From contig NC_037261.1 of the NCBI RefSeq assembly GCF_000002425.4, forward strand, positions 4,091,362-4,155,361: a stretch of 64,000 nucleotides of DNA, in the 5' to 3' direction. How positions within the stretch are numbered: position 1 is the stretch's first letter; every line of letters starts with the position of its first letter. The stretch comes from Physcomitrium patens (Eukaryota; Streptophyta; Bryopsida; Funariales; Funariaceae). Below are positions 21,069 through 33,338 of the stretch, in pieces. The notes beneath the pieces are model-generated. The model worked only from the letters and a program-made list of their open reading frames with translations, made no database searches and was not told the DNA's origin. The position numbers were made by a program, and so were the translations under genes.

Positions 21069-22000
21069 ATGGGATGGTCTCCTGAAAGTGCTGCGCAAGC
21101 TTACATGCAAACTGTAGAACTGGTGAGTACACATTGCACATTTTCACTGATTGGAAAGAGCGATGTGATGTCGTAGGATAACCTAAGGCAGCGCCTTACG
21201 TTTAACACTGCCACTTTTCTCTCAATTTGAACGGGCCCAAAATTGTATCAAGAATAGTCCTACGATTACACAAGCGTATTGTGTAGAATTCACCATCCCA
21301 TTTGGCTTCATGTTGCATTTGTTATGAAGGCCGTTAACCTTAATCGGATTTATTTTTATTTTTATTTGTGATATCTCTGATGGATAGTACTATTTTCTTG
21401 CAGTGTATGGTAGGCATTGGTAAGAAATATACTTCAACGGCCGTAGAGCACCACAGCACGGAGTTTCTCGCTGCATTGGCTGGTGGTATCGAGGCGAAGC
21501 TTCTGGTTCAAGTCACTACTTGTGCGAGCCCGGCTACTGTTGCTCTCGCTGTCGCTGCTCGCAAAACAGGGGGCCGTTTGATCTGCGTCCTCTCGGAATC
21601 AGATGCTCTTCTGAATGCAATGGTTGCCATGAATACATTAGGTCTGTCCAGAGTGGTGGAGTTCATTGTCGGCAACTCGAAGGATATTCTTCCCCAGTTT
21701 TCGGACGTAGATTTTGCGCTCATAGACTGTAAACAGGAGGAGTCTTTGGACATCTTTGACCATTTGCGTTTGACCCCAACCCGAGCTGTGGTGGTTGCGG
21801 AGAATCTGTTCAAAAGAGATGCCAGGGCTTCATACGAGAAGAAGATGACTAACAGGCCGGGGTTTAATTCTACTATTCTCCCAATCGGCAAAGGAATTGA
21901 AGTTGCAAGACTTTGCCGTGATGAAAAGCGCACTGGGAAGAGAAGAATCAATAAAAGAGTCAGTTGGGCGATGGACATGGAGGACATTCTTCAACGTTAA
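21069..22000 (+). CDS. DUF1442-family protein, two exons (21069-21122, 21404-22000)
   Basis: The spliced product has 216 residues. Exon 1 encodes MGWSPESAAQAYMQTVEL, the typical start of plant DUF1442 proteins. A GTGAGT donor follows directly, and exon 2 begins after TTCTTGCAG at a phase-0 boundary (EL|CMVG). Exon 2 alone is open further upstream, but only the spliced start gives the family N-terminus. The family is annotated as SAM-methyltransferase-like with a Rossmann fold. Visible landmarks are EFLAALAGG (38-46), a central strand DFALIDCK (121-128) and LPIGKGIEVARL (177-188). The C-terminal tail is basic (KRTGKRRINKR, about 193-203) and could be a nuclear-localisation or nucleic-acid contact. 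Activity and substrate are unknown. This is the only confident host gene in the window and it appears intact. Confidence 0.85.
21123..21403 (+). other. Intron of the DUF1442 gene
   Basis: 281 nt, GT...AG, donor GTGAGT, acceptor preceded by a T-rich tract (TTTATTTTTATTTTTATTTG). Confidence 0.8.
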
Positions 22001-24453
22001 ACATCGGTTAATTGTGATGCATCTTCTACATTGAAACCTACTGAAATACATGGGCGACTACCTGAGCGTTGTTTCCAAGCTGATATAACCGTTTCATCTA
22101 TCTCAAGCTCATCTTCAAATAACTGCAATACAGGTCAGTGTTTTATATCAAATTAGTTTTCAAGCCTTTGAGTTTCGTTATGGTTTGGCTTAAGTCTCGT
22201 ATCATGGGTTCGAGTATTGTACTTAGGTTTGCAGTTAAATTGAGCATGCTTCAGCGGCCTCGTTCTCATCGTGTCTTGTGCTATCTGTTTAGATATATAT
22301 TTTTGGATTTGGGCGACAAGGCAACCCCGCTCTTGTGAGCGTGAGGTTTATACAGTGCTGGAGACTACAAATTACGTATTGTACCATTAACTTGTGTACA
22401 AAAGAGAGGAAGCCCTATTGTACCGTGTGCGTCAATCGGAGTGATACCGGAGCAGTGTTTACTTAATGAATCAAAGTATTCCAATACAATCGGAGGAGGT
22501 AAATCCATTTGCATTTTCAGAGAAAGTTTCCATTTCCACAAACTATTTATTTAGTACGATCCCTTTCAAAGCAATGTAGAACTGCAAGAATGACAATTTT
22601 GCTTCTACATCATTTAGCTGGTGACCTCGTACAAAACCTAGGTGTCAAAAAGTGATGCCTACAGTTCACTTTACACGAAGTAATAATGCAATGGAAAACA
22701 GTCACATGATTTGGACAACCTTTATCCGCATAATATGGTTGGAAATCGTACCTCTTTTGTCATTCTTGGCTAGTTGTTCAACACCATTGTACCCCAGCTA
22801 ACTGCGGCATGCTTCATTGAGTTCAATCTGTTCAACAATGTTCAATCTATTTGTAGCAACTTTGTCCGTGAACGACAATCTCTGTTTCCGACATTGCACC
22901 TCTTGTTTAAACGATGAACACTGCTTTTATAATTCGTTTTTCCTTCCTTACAGCCGCAGTACCCCAATTTGCAGAATATCAGATAAGTATGTTAACAGAT
23001 TTAAGGCGCATGATGAAAACTTTTTCATGTTCATTGTCAGTAGCAGTTGACAATAGAAATTGCTTCATCATATTAAAACAAAATGATTGACCTGAGCAAA
23101 TTTATTTAAGCGATGTACGACATTTTTAACGCTGTTATTTCTAATATTGCAACAATGGAATACAACAATATGTTTGCAATTAAGAAAGCAATCAATCTCT
23201 GTCAAAGCTCATCGCATTGAATTGTGTTGCTTTGAAAGGTTCTGTAAATTTTACTCCAAGAAAGTAGATTATGATAGTGTATGGAATTCTCAACATCTTC
23301 ATCACAATGTGGCCAACACAAAATCCATTTGTATGCGTTGCGAAGGAGCATGTGAGTGGCGTGAAAATGAGAACAGCCTCTAGAACGTACATTTGACTAA
23401 TCTACTCACCAGGGCCAGACGATTAGGCAACTAAGGCAATCCAGGATACCACATCAAGAACAAAGTAGAAACAACACCGCAATTTTATTTTTTAGCTTAC
23501 CACAAGAAGCATGGGTGTTGCTGTCAATTGGTCATTGTTGCACAATTTTAGCCGAATTCATCATACTGCAAGCGTCTCATAATAGGCGAACCATCAATTC
23601 TCAGTTTCTTCATTTGTTTTCAGCCAAATTCTCACCATCAAAACAAACTCTGTAGAGGAAGTTAGCTATCATAGATACAGGAATCTCAACTGGGTGGAAC
23701 AATGTCCACCCCCCCCCCCCCCACCCAAAGGTGAGGATAGCTGACAATGAGTAAAAGCCCCGGGAAGACTTGGACCTTTCTGTGTACCAAAATTCCATTC
23801 ATCAGCAAGGGAGTCTGCGTCCTTATTTTCCTAAAAGAAAATGAAAAAGAAAAACTCTGCAGTAGATACTCTTGTGGGAACATTTGATGTCGTTAATAGC
23901 AGCAACATTTTCTGGATAAACCAACAGACGCTGTCCCTCTAGTTACTTGATGTACACATGGATCAATCGCAAGATTTCTTGAAATTGGAGGCTAGAGCAG
24001 ACAGTCAAAAAGCCACAGTTTCTCCACTGAAATCAGTAAAATATAGAATACAGTAGTCTGGGTTAATTCGGAGCACAATGCTAAAATATTGCCCACATTT
24101 AAGTCTTACAATATATCATGCAATTTACCAGCATGAAAAGGCAATATCAATAACCAACCTAAGAGAACTTATCCTAGCTATTAATTTCCGTTTGGATAAT
24201 TTCAATCAATATATGACAACTCATTCAAAAATCTTTGGTGATGAGATATGGTGTGATAGGTAGGTTAGGAAACTAATGTGGGCAGGGATTATAGACTACG
24301 GGAGAATTACGTGGAAAATGACCCATACAAGTATAACTCATAAACCTGATCTCAGTATGGATTTCAATATGATCTACGTATGATCTTTGTGTAAATTAAG
24401 TAAAAATAAACCTGATTTTAGGCCATAGAGATGGTGGTTTTGTAAGATGGAAA
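22001..24453. other. 3' flank of the DUF1442 gene and intergenic DNA
   Basis: No further gene could be supported. It probably begins with the 3' UTR; a donor-like ACAG|GTCAGT at about 22130 may mark a 3' UTR intron, but this is weak. A run of 14 C lies at 23709-23722. Short open frames (22138, 22817, 23147) have no recognisable motifs. Confidence 0.4.
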
Positions 24454-24642
24454 ACTATTGGAACCCTAACAGTTTCAGTAACGAACATATAGTAGACCCT
24501 TGTTCCGTAATACATGGTACAATCATGACCCAAGGAAGAGTCACGACCCTTCTGGTTGTGACTTTCTTCAATAATATATTTTTGTACAAAACATATACTT
24601 TATAATATAAAATAACAACATTATCTTATTTAGTATATAGGC
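24454..24642 (+). repeat. 5' LTR of copia F
   Basis: Matches 41770-41971 along its length. The ends are degraded and approximate. Confidence 0.65.
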
Positions 24643-24649
24643 AAGTCTA

Positions 24650-24661
24650 ATATGATATCAA
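24650..24661 (+). promoter_or_regulatory. Primer binding site of copia F
   Basis: TGATATCAAAGC, two differences from TGGTATCAGAGC (complement of initiator tRNA-Met), about 8 nt after the LTR. Confidence 0.6.
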
Positions 24662-24689
24662 AGCATCAATAGCAGTATTTAGAAGAATG

Positions 24690-25002
24690 AGTTCAGAAAC
24701 ATAGAAAACTAGAAGAAGAAGCTCACAAAAAAATGGATTGTGCTAAAGACATTTTGCACAAAAATTGGGGCACCAATAGACCTTCTCTTTTATAAGTACG
24801 GCTTCTAAAAGCCTCACCACAAAGGAATGGCCAAAATTTGATGGCTCTTGGTATATTGTAAAGAAATTAAAGACAAAAATGAAATTTGAAATAAAAGAGA
24901 TGTGGGAAATAGTTTTTAGTATAGAAAAAGAATCAATACCAATTTCAAATATAAGTATAATAATACAATCACTACCAAAAAAACTACAAAGAAATATAAA
25001 CA
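24690..25002 (+). pseudogene. copia F gag, first part
   Basis: Copia gag features are readable (EWPKFDGSWY, then a Lys-rich stretch and EMWEIVFSI). The target duplication AAACA of A3 follows at 24998-25002, and gag sequence resumes at 34998. Broken. Confidence 0.6.
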
Positions 25003-25563
25003 TGTCAAGGACAAGAACTTGATGAAAAAACAATTCAGACAAGTGAGCCTTCATTCAAAGAGAGGTAACAAAATATATATAAACAAAGATATATATTGAA
25101 AGAGAAACTGGAATGGCTATTGCCAAAAGACAAGAAAACTAGAGACCGTTGAAACTAGACTAGAAGCAAGAAAGGAGTTGACAAGAGTGAAGAAGCCTTC
25201 ACTCTTGTCTCTATACATACTATCTAACTAAGGGCTACGTGGCGACGTTCTATAGGACCTCCAATATGTGTTGACTTTGTAGCACACATGCCTTGACTTA
25301 CAAGGCAAGTTCTTCTATGTGTGGGCCACATAGTTAGCTTGATCTTCAAGTTAACAACATGTGTGGTACATGGCTAACTTATTGACGACGTTTCTAATCC
25401 AAAAAGTCAATTGAAGACACCTATGAAGTCAAAGTAGCATCTATGAAGCTTCTAGGAAGCTTCCATATTAAATACTATAGAATTAACTTACTTTTACCTA
25501 CTTTTACTTATTTCTACCTATTTGTATATGTAATTACTAGCTTACATGATTATATCCGTGACA
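25003..25563 (-). repeat. 3' LTR of A3
   Basis: TGTCAAGG...CCGTGACA on the plus strand, i.e. a family A LTR in reverse. It has the GAAGCTTC pair (GAAGCTTCTAGGAAGCTTCC). Confidence 0.9.
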
Positions 25564-25604
25564 TTACCCTCCCTTCTAGGGGCGAGTTTTACGAGGAGCA
25601 GTCA

Positions 25605-25973
25605 TCATATGTTGAGAAAATCTATGATGTGACGAATTGTATTCACTACATACTCTGATCTTTGTTCTCTTCGAAGATGATTGATAGGGCCTCTCAACCA
25701 TCGGTAGTGTCTCATACTAGGGCGGGAAGACCACCCAATTATTTGATCATTGTTGAAGCCTTCGTAACTTCCTTCGAATAGAATATTTGGAACACCATCA
25801 GGAGTTGTTCCTACCTCTATCACAATCACAAAACATCGGGAGTCCCTTCCCAAATCATGATACCAAATGCGTTGTATCTCGCGATCTATTCGAGGAAGAA
25901 CATGTCGTTCTTGAAGATCTTCATCTCGATTGTGTCGTCTTGAAGGTTGTGACAATTGTAATGTCTCATCCGG
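25605..25973 (-). pseudogene. Extra downstream frame of A3, cut by element B
   Basis: Same frame as in A1/A2 with the conserved core (HYRWLRGPINHLRREQ). Its N-terminal part is missing because the B LTR begins at 25974. Confidence 0.75.
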
Positions 25974-27355
25974 TGTCGTATTACGTACTTTCTTGCTCGA
26001 GAACGCGCTGGGCGTCTGGCTGTAGAAGGTAGTATGGAGATTCACCGATAGTCAAGCAGTCTATCAGTTTTGACTGCTGGAATATAAACGACTGCAACAA
26101 TGTACCGTAAATCTATACGGATGCTCTTCGACTGCTTGTCGAAGTCCTTTTTACCCCAGCCGATAGGTCTCTAGACGTTACAGAGAACCCCGAACAACCC
26201 AAACTGTTAATCTTCAATACCGCTTTGTACTTACGATCTTGTATCCACTGACTGTCTGGTTAGATTAACCCAATAAATTTCATTCACTCCGCATACTCAA
26301 TCCTATAGACACCCTTTTAATCCTTCAATCACAGACGTAACTCGATTTCACAAAACAGTCAAGAGTATTCAAACCCACTTCATTAAAAATCCCGATTCAC
26401 CATTACAATACTGACTTCAGCAGCGATTGCCTCAGTCTTCCCAAAACTCTACGAAGAAAAAAATCCAAATTCTCTGTCTTTCCTTCCCCGACCCGAAGCA
26501 TGAAGCCCCCCTCTCTAATCCCCCTCTTCAAAACTATCCAATGAAAACCGAACTAGTAACCTTGCAAAAGCTTGAAAACTAGCTCCCCCCGATTCCCAGA
26601 GAAAAAAAAAAAACCCCCCCCTGATCTCTGATCTGAAAAAAAAAAAAAACTCCCTAAAAACTGATTCCCCTTCAAACTTATTCTCCTCCTAACCTTATCC
26701 TCTTGAATTCCTTCAATCTTCCGTCTTGGATCCGAAATTGGCTCCCGTCGTCAGAGCTTAGATCCGAAATTGGCTCACATCATCAAGGCCTTTTCCTCCG
26801 TTTTTACCTTTAAGAGATCCATTTACCGCAAACAACGTTCCCTGAAACGGCACAGAGAACAGGACAGCCTGAAACAAAATCGAAACCCCTTACTCGGGTA
26901 CACATTGAGTTGCCCGACCAATTCAGGTCCCATATTGGGAAAGATCCCCGTAGTAACCTGGATGTTCGCATAATTGGGTCAAATTGGTCCTCACGTCAGA
27001 TTGGCTAAGGCCCGTAGTAAGACCTGGATTTCCCGTAATTAGATTGCATTGGGTTGACCGGCCAATTCAGGTCTCATATTGGGTAAGAGGACCCGGATTG
27101 GATTCTCGAAATTGGATCCAATTGGCTCTTTGAATCCGTCGTGTGAATTGGTCCTTCTCTTCTTACTGACTCCTGTTATTGGAATTGAATGGAGCATTTC
27201 AGTATGCCCCGGCTGACTGTAACAGGGTGACTGAACCTGGCCACTCAGTATTTGTACAGGAGTTGGTCGTTGCTCCCAATATTTGAGGTAACTGAATATT
27301 AATAAAATTCCCCTTTCTTTTTATTTTCACTGTATACTCGTGTTACAACACGACA
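25974..27355 (-). repeat. 3' LTR of element B
   Basis: 1382 bp, TGTCG...CGACA. Closely similar to 33339-34675 over its length. Confidence 0.9.
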
Positions 27356-27367
27356 TCCACCCCCTCT
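27356..27367 (-). other. Polypurine tract of element B
   Basis: AGAGGGGGTGGA on the element strand, immediately next to the 3' LTR. Confidence 0.75.
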
Positions 27368-27417
27368 GAACCTGTGTATCCTCCGGTATGCACCAATTTA
27401 TCCAATTGCTGTTTGCT

Positions 27418-30400
27418 TCAGAATATATCCTCTACGTCTTTGTCCAGTTCATCTTCGTCACCTTCATTATCCAAATCACTTTCATCTTCTTGCTGCGGAA
27501 TCTCTATACCTTCATTAAGGTCTTCCATATTCATCTTTGCGTGTCTTTGTTTAAATATTTTTACTCGCTTCCCTGCAATTGGTATTTTCAATTTTGTACC
27601 ATCTAACTCCCGTAATGAGTAAGTCGCATTATCATGAACAGTCGTTACCACATATGGTCCAAACCAACGTTTTGAGAATTTCCGCAAAGTACTATATTGA
27701 TTATCCAGACTATTGTCATAAACAAGTACCCAGTCACCTTCCTCGATTGCTTTTGGTCTCAATCGATGTTGCTTATCGAATCGCGCCTTGTTTTGTAACC
27801 TTGCTCTTTTTAACCTTTCCAATGCTATCTGGACATCTTCCGTTCTTTGCTCCAATTGTCGAATCCTAATAGCCAGAAGTTCTTCTCTTGTTAATCCATC
27901 TTCCCATGGTAGCATACTTCAAGTAAGTACCTTTTTTTCAATCGGCATAATTGGTTTTTGACCTGTCATAAGTTCTACTGGCATATATCCTGTCACCGAA
28001 CTATGTGTAGTTCGATCAGCCCATAATGCAAATGACAATAGCAGTGGCCACTCTTTAACTTTCCCATTACAAGCTTTAATTAATGCTTTCACAATAGGTG
28101 GGTGACTGCGTTCGCTTTTTGCATTCCCTTCTAGATTATAAGCAGTAGTCAGTGATAGTTTAACTCCACATCTTTCAAAGAACTTACGATCTTCTTGTGC
28201 ATTTAATTCTCCACGATCTGCAGTGATTTTTCCTACGCATCCGTAGTGACAAATGACATCTTCAAGCAAAAACCTACAAATCTCCTCTGTAGATTTTGTC
28301 CTCAATGCTCTTCCTTCTACTTGATTTGATAAATCTTCACCAACTAAAACCAAATATCTCATATGCCATAACCCAACCGGCATAATAACCAAATCAACAA
28401 CCCATTTAAAATGAATAGCCAGAGGATACGTATGATGAAGACCATCTCGATGTCGGATATTAGAATACGATTGACAGATTTCACATGACTCTACAAATGA
28501 GAGCACATCTCGATACATATTTTTCCACCAATATTGTTCCTTGAGTTTAGCAAAAGTAGCCCAGATTTCTCTATGCCCTGCCTATAAACTATCATGAAAC
28601 TCCTTTAATAATTTTAGTTTTTCTTCCTTTTTGCCTATCACTCGTTGTGGCATCCCAATTTCTTTCTTTGGTCTCTTCCATAAGAATCCATCTCGAAGTA
28701 AAAATCCATATGCTTTTTTTCTTATTTGTTTGAATTTTTCTGTAGACCAATTCTTCTGCTTAGTCAAGGTATTCCAATAATGACCAACATCCAATAATTC
28801 TCCTTCATAAGATTCTTCAAGAAATAGCTTGTCTTCTCTGTTGAGATTTGATATTGAATAGAATTTCAATCCGACATCATCAATGTCTTCAACCATTTCG
28901 TCCTCTCTCTCGTATCTTGCTCGAGATAGCATGTCTGCTACTAAATTGTCCTTTCCAGTGATATGCTTAAATTCTGGATTTAGTGACTTAATATAAGCAA
29001 TCCATCTCAACATTGCAATATCTGGCGTTGAACAGTTAATAATCATTCCAAGCAATGGCAAGCAATCTGTTTCAATTACTACTACTGCCCCAATCAAATA
29101 GTCCTTTTCAGCTTTCATAGCCGAAACGACTTCCCAAAGTTCTCTTTTGACTTGCGAATATGCACGTTGACGAATACTTAAAACTTTAGCCCCAAATCGA
29201 ACTGCAAATCTACTCCCATTCGAATCATTTTGACCCACAGCCCATCCAACGGCAATTGGACTAGCGTCTACAGTAAGAATCACTGGTCTATTGCACTTAT
29301 AATCAACCTTCCTCAATATTGGAGGTGACATCAATAATTTCTTCAATCTTTGCATTGCCTGAATATGCCTTTCTTTCCATTCAAATCGGTAATCCTTGCG
29401 TAACAGTTCATATAATGGATCCGCTATGTGAGCAAAATGAGGGATCCAGATACGATAAAATATACATGCACCCAAAAACCTGCGAACCTCTGTTAAAGAA
29501 CCACAATCCTCTTTCATCCTTCCAATTGCATCAACTTTAGTCGGATCTGGTTTTCTTCTGTAAGATCCACATAAATGTCCAACAATTACAACCTCTCGTA
29601 CTCCAAATACGGACTTCATACCCGATAATGTAAGATGAACTTTTCCAAGCCGAGTTAAAATCTTTTCACAATCTTGTATATGATCAACAACATATCTGCG
29701 ACACCTCCTCATATCTAAAGTTTCATCTTTGTCTCCTTCCCTGCACCCTTTTATAGGAACATCATTCAGAAAAGGCATAGTCTTTTCCGGAATAAAATCT
29801 CTCAATACCTTATTCATCCCATTCATCATATGCGCAACCGAGTTGGTCGGGCCTTGAGGAAGAGTGCACATTCTAACCAATCCAAGCGGTGTTCTCATCG
29901 TTGATATATCTCTACTTCCTTCGGCAAGTTGAAATTGATCATAACCTGAATACAAATCACCCATTGAATAGATCGCCCTTCCAACAAACGCCTCAGCAAA
30001 TTCATCCACAATAGGTCCAATTCCTGCATTCCTGACAGTTACTGCATTCATCCGTTGCATATCTTGAATAAACCGTAGTGACCCATTCTTCTTAGGTACC
30101 GTGAACCATCGACTAGAATACGGCACAAATGAAGGTTCTAATATTTTCATCTTTATCTTTTCATTCAATAGTTCCACCAATTTAGGTAAATGTGCCCTCG
30201 GTACTGGAATCGGTCTTAGATTCCAAGGTACATGCGGTACAGTGAAGATAACCATAGGTGTTATAATATTTGGATCCATACACCCAATTTCACGAGATTC
30301 GAAGGCAAATGATCTACCTTGTTTAGCCAACATCTTTTTGAAGCAAGTAATTTCCTCCGGCAATAAAGAACCATCAGAACCAATCTTCAATTCTTCAAAA

Positions 30401-31907
30401 GTCTCTTCAGTAAACTGATGTCCAATATTCATTGGATGTCTTAAATTTTCTTCTTTTGATGCTTCTCTCATTTGTTCTTTAGAATCCTCTGGTAATGGTC
30501 CGACAACAGGCTTTACCTTCTTATCTGTCGTTTTATATCTCGTCTCTACTGTGACTTCTGGTGCTTGAAAAGATTCAAGCATGGTATAAACCTCTCTCGA
30601 ATGAATCTCAACAATCTTATCATTATCCCCTAATCCAATAGATGTAATCAATTCCAATGAATCTTCCAGTCCATTTTCTTCATAAACACCCAAAATCCTC
30701 TCATCATCTTGCAATGTATCTATCTTACGTAATTGTCCTTCAATATTATATAAACTTTTTCTTTCTTTTCTTTTAAAATCATCAACTTTCTTATACATAA
30801 TATTTCCATTCTCCAATATACCAATAAAACTCGCATCAAAGGCACCTTCATCTCGCGAGAGTACCTCCTCTTTTGTACCTCCATAATCTCGCTTTACAGT
30901 GGTACCTCCCCAAAATCCTTAAATCCTTCAACAATCTTTGGCAATGGTTTCTCCCTCAACCTATCTCGATTCCGTTCATGGTTAGGAGGTACTGTTAGAA
31001 ATTGTACAGTTTTCCTCCCATCTTCGCTCCGTACCCTTGCATAAGCAGAACCATCGTCAAGTACTTTTATTTCCATCCGTGTTGCCGTGATATAAGGTTG
31101 TCCTAAAATCAACGGATAAGACGTTGTATCTTGAACAAAGAAATGTTGCTCCATCGCAACATCTCCAATCCGAATTTTGTCATCTGGATAAGCTCCATAT
31201 AATTCGCCCCGTGTGTTATTAGCTGCTCATATTGCCCATCCATGTTCCATATCAATTGGCCATTTTTGCTTTTTATAAAGATCTTTAGACATGAGATTTA
31301 TTTCAGAACCATGGTCGACCAAAGCAACTATTGGTTCTTCTATATCTCCTACCTTCACCAATACCTCAGTAGTTGCCCTTGCCCAATGCTTTTGAGTATA
31401 ATGGCTCAAAGTTTCCATTTCCTTATCACTAGAATCTTCGAAACGTACTCACTGATTATACCCATTCTTTTCATTTGTTGGTTGCTTGTAACCAATATCA
31501 ACCTCTTCTTCATCTCTACATATTCTTGCATCAATAGCATGACTCATTCCAGTTTCGCTCATTAATTGCCTCTTTCGCTTAATGCTGTCAATGATAACAT
31601 CATCAAATTCCTTCTTTGTAATTCCCAAGACTTCTTTCAATGTGAATTCCACCTTAGCATTTAATATACGTTCTTCCAACACCCCTTTCAAATTTGTTGC
31701 CGCTTCAATGTCAAAAAGTAGCTTATAAGCAATTGATTTGCCCTTATCTTTTGTCTCCGTTGTTTTTTCTCCCAATGATGCTGAGATATCCTTTACAGGC
31801 AATTCTTGTGAAGCTGCCTCCCGAGCCTTGTCTCCTCGAGTTTGCCTCTTAAAAGAATTTCCTTCTCTAGTATCATCAAAATTTCCTCGTCTTTTTTCTT
31901 CCATCAA
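27418..31907 (-). pseudogene. pol: pol region of element B (PR-RT-RH-IN)
   Basis: Order on the minus strand: a protease-like segment (ALVDHGSEINLMSKDLY near 31227-31330) and a protease-distal region (QPYITATRMEI). Then reverse transcriptase (VPKKNGSLRFIQDMQRMN, YSGYDQFQLAEGSRD, DVPIKG). Then RNase H (ILTVDASPIAVGWAVGQ, KRELWEVVSAMKAEKDYL, ADMLSRARYE) and integrase (CEICQSYSNIRHRDG, IHFKWVVDL, ITADRGE). A GPY-type C-terminal module follows (KRWFGPYVVTTV) and an acidic tail. No chromodomain. The region is broken, with breaks counted in the element entry. Family known: Ty3/gypsy, a lineage shared by fungi and mosses; this placement is from memory of its motifs. Confidence 0.85.
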
Positions 31908-31982
31908 AGCTTCATGTTGGCTCTTAGCAATATATGCATGAACTGAAAGAGACTCAACAGGATCCTCCCAACCTGTTCTACC

Positions 31983-33266
31983 TCATATTGTAGCTGCAGT
32001 TCTCAATAGCGCTTCTCGAGGTAATTTTCCTTCTTGCATTGTAGAAACGGCAGAAGCCCAAAACTCACTAGTTTCCGTACTTCCACCAATTTCATCATCT
32101 ACTCTAGCACCATAACTTGCACTTTCTCGTGCTACTGTTTCATGCTCTTTTAAGTAATCTTGAATCAATGCTCTTATTCCTCCCTTGCCAAAATTGGTTT
32201 GAAGAAGATCCTCTCTATTTTTCAATGCTATCTTCCCATCTTTCCAGCAAATAATTCCCTGCCGTATCATATTATTAAATTCATTGCAATCTTTTCTAGT
32301 GTGTGAAGCATCATCACACCAAATGCATCTTTGTACATATCCTTGTTTTGAAACATTCTTCGAATTGTTTATAGAAGTATTCTCTTCAAGTCTTGCCAAT
32401 TTGATTTGAAGATCTCGCATTCCTCGTATAATTTCTTCCATACCCATATCTGCTTTCTTTGACAAGGATGTCGAAGGTTGAACTGTAGGCATTGTTGGTG
32501 GTGTTGTACGTACTGGAGCTTTGGGTGCTTGTACTGTTTTCAGAATATTGCTCCTATCCTTCCTCTTTTCTTTTTTTGTAAGCAATCCTACCGCATCTTC
32601 AATGTTCTTCCACTTCGTTGTCAATCCTTCATCTTCTTCTTTGTCTTCAAGAAGGGGTTCTAATTTCTCTTGCAATTCTCCATCAGCAGCTTGAAGAAAT
32701 AGATCAACTTTGTTCGGCTCCAATGTCAATTTTTCTACCTTCGATAATTGAAAGTACTGCCTCTCAAATTCCCTTAGTAGCTCTGTTGCTTGCAAATTCT
32801 TATTGGGCCGTTCAATCCATCCCAGAAACAGCTTCTTAGTAACGCGATCAGCATCTTCCAAGAAATATTCGTCTTTCAATGCATGTGAAAAATCCTCCCA
32901 TGAATTCCCATAACGATCCGTAATCGATGTAATGTGGTCTCTTATCTCCGGTATCGTGGCAAGTCCGAATAGTGCATCCATTTTCTTCTCAAAAACCTGA
33001 TTTAATTCCATTTCACGAACATAACATCTTAAATACCTTGAAATATTCCTCCCATCAAATTGATCAATTTTATTGACCACTGCTTGCAATGCTTTGGTTG
33101 CCAAAGCTTCCTTTCGATCATTGCCTTGTTGTTGCTGCATTGACAATGAGAAGGCTTGAAACAAACTAGCAATAGATGGATCCATGTGCATACCTTGTCC
33201 TTTAAAAGACTCCCCACTAGAAACTCCTCCCAAAAATCCTTCAAAATTTTTATTTTCGTTTTCCAT
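31983..33266 (-). CDS. gag: gag of element B
   Basis: 427-codon frame following the primer site. The N-terminus is rich in Gly/Ser/Gln (MQQQQGNDRKEALATK). A capsid-like helical domain follows (VNKIDQFDGRNISRYLRCYVREME, then WEDFSHALKDEYFLED). Next is a Lys/Glu-rich region, a Pro/Thr linker (APVRTTPPTMPTVQPS), and a zinc knuckle CIWCDDASHTRKDC near residues 315-328. It builds the particle and binds element RNA, inferred from family. Pol follows further downstream on the same strand. Confidence 0.8.
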   Translation of the reverse strand: MENENKNFEGFLGGVSSGESFKGQGMHMDPSIASLFQAFSLSMQQQQGNDRKEALATKALQAVVNKIDQFDGRNISRYLRCYVREMELNQVFEKKMDALFGLATIPEIRDHITSITDRYGNSWEDFSHALKDEYFLEDADRVTKKLFLGWIERPNKNLQATELLREFERQYFQLSKVEKLTLEPNKVDLFLQAADGELQEKLEPLLEDKEEDEGLTTKWKNIEDAVGLLTKKEKRKDRSNILKTVQAPKAPVRTTPPTMPTVQPSTSLSKKADMGMEEIIRGMRDLQIKLARLEENTSINNSKNVSKQGYVQRCIWCDDASHTRKDCNEFNNMIRQGIICWKDGKIALKNREDLLQTNFGKGGIRALIQDYLKEHETVARESASYGARVDDEIGGSTETSEFWASAVSTMQEGKLPREALLRTAATI

Positions 33267-33315
33267 AAAAATAAAGATAAAATCAACCGAAATCCAATAC
33301 CTTCTACCTCAAGCT

Positions 33316-33333
33316 TTCACGTCGGGTTCACCA
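33316..33333 (-). promoter_or_regulatory. tRNA-Trp primer binding site of element B
   Basis: On the element strand TGGTGAACCCGACGTGAA, an 18-nt match to the complement of the plant tRNA-Trp 3' end (TTCACGTCGGGTTCA plus CCA), 5 nt after the 5' LTR. The tRNA identity is from memory. Confidence 0.75.
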
Positions 33334-33338
33334 CTTTT

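Noticed and set aside
21508-21987. Minus-strand 159-codon open frame
   Set aside because: Exact antisense of exon 2 of the DUF1442 gene; no recognisable content.
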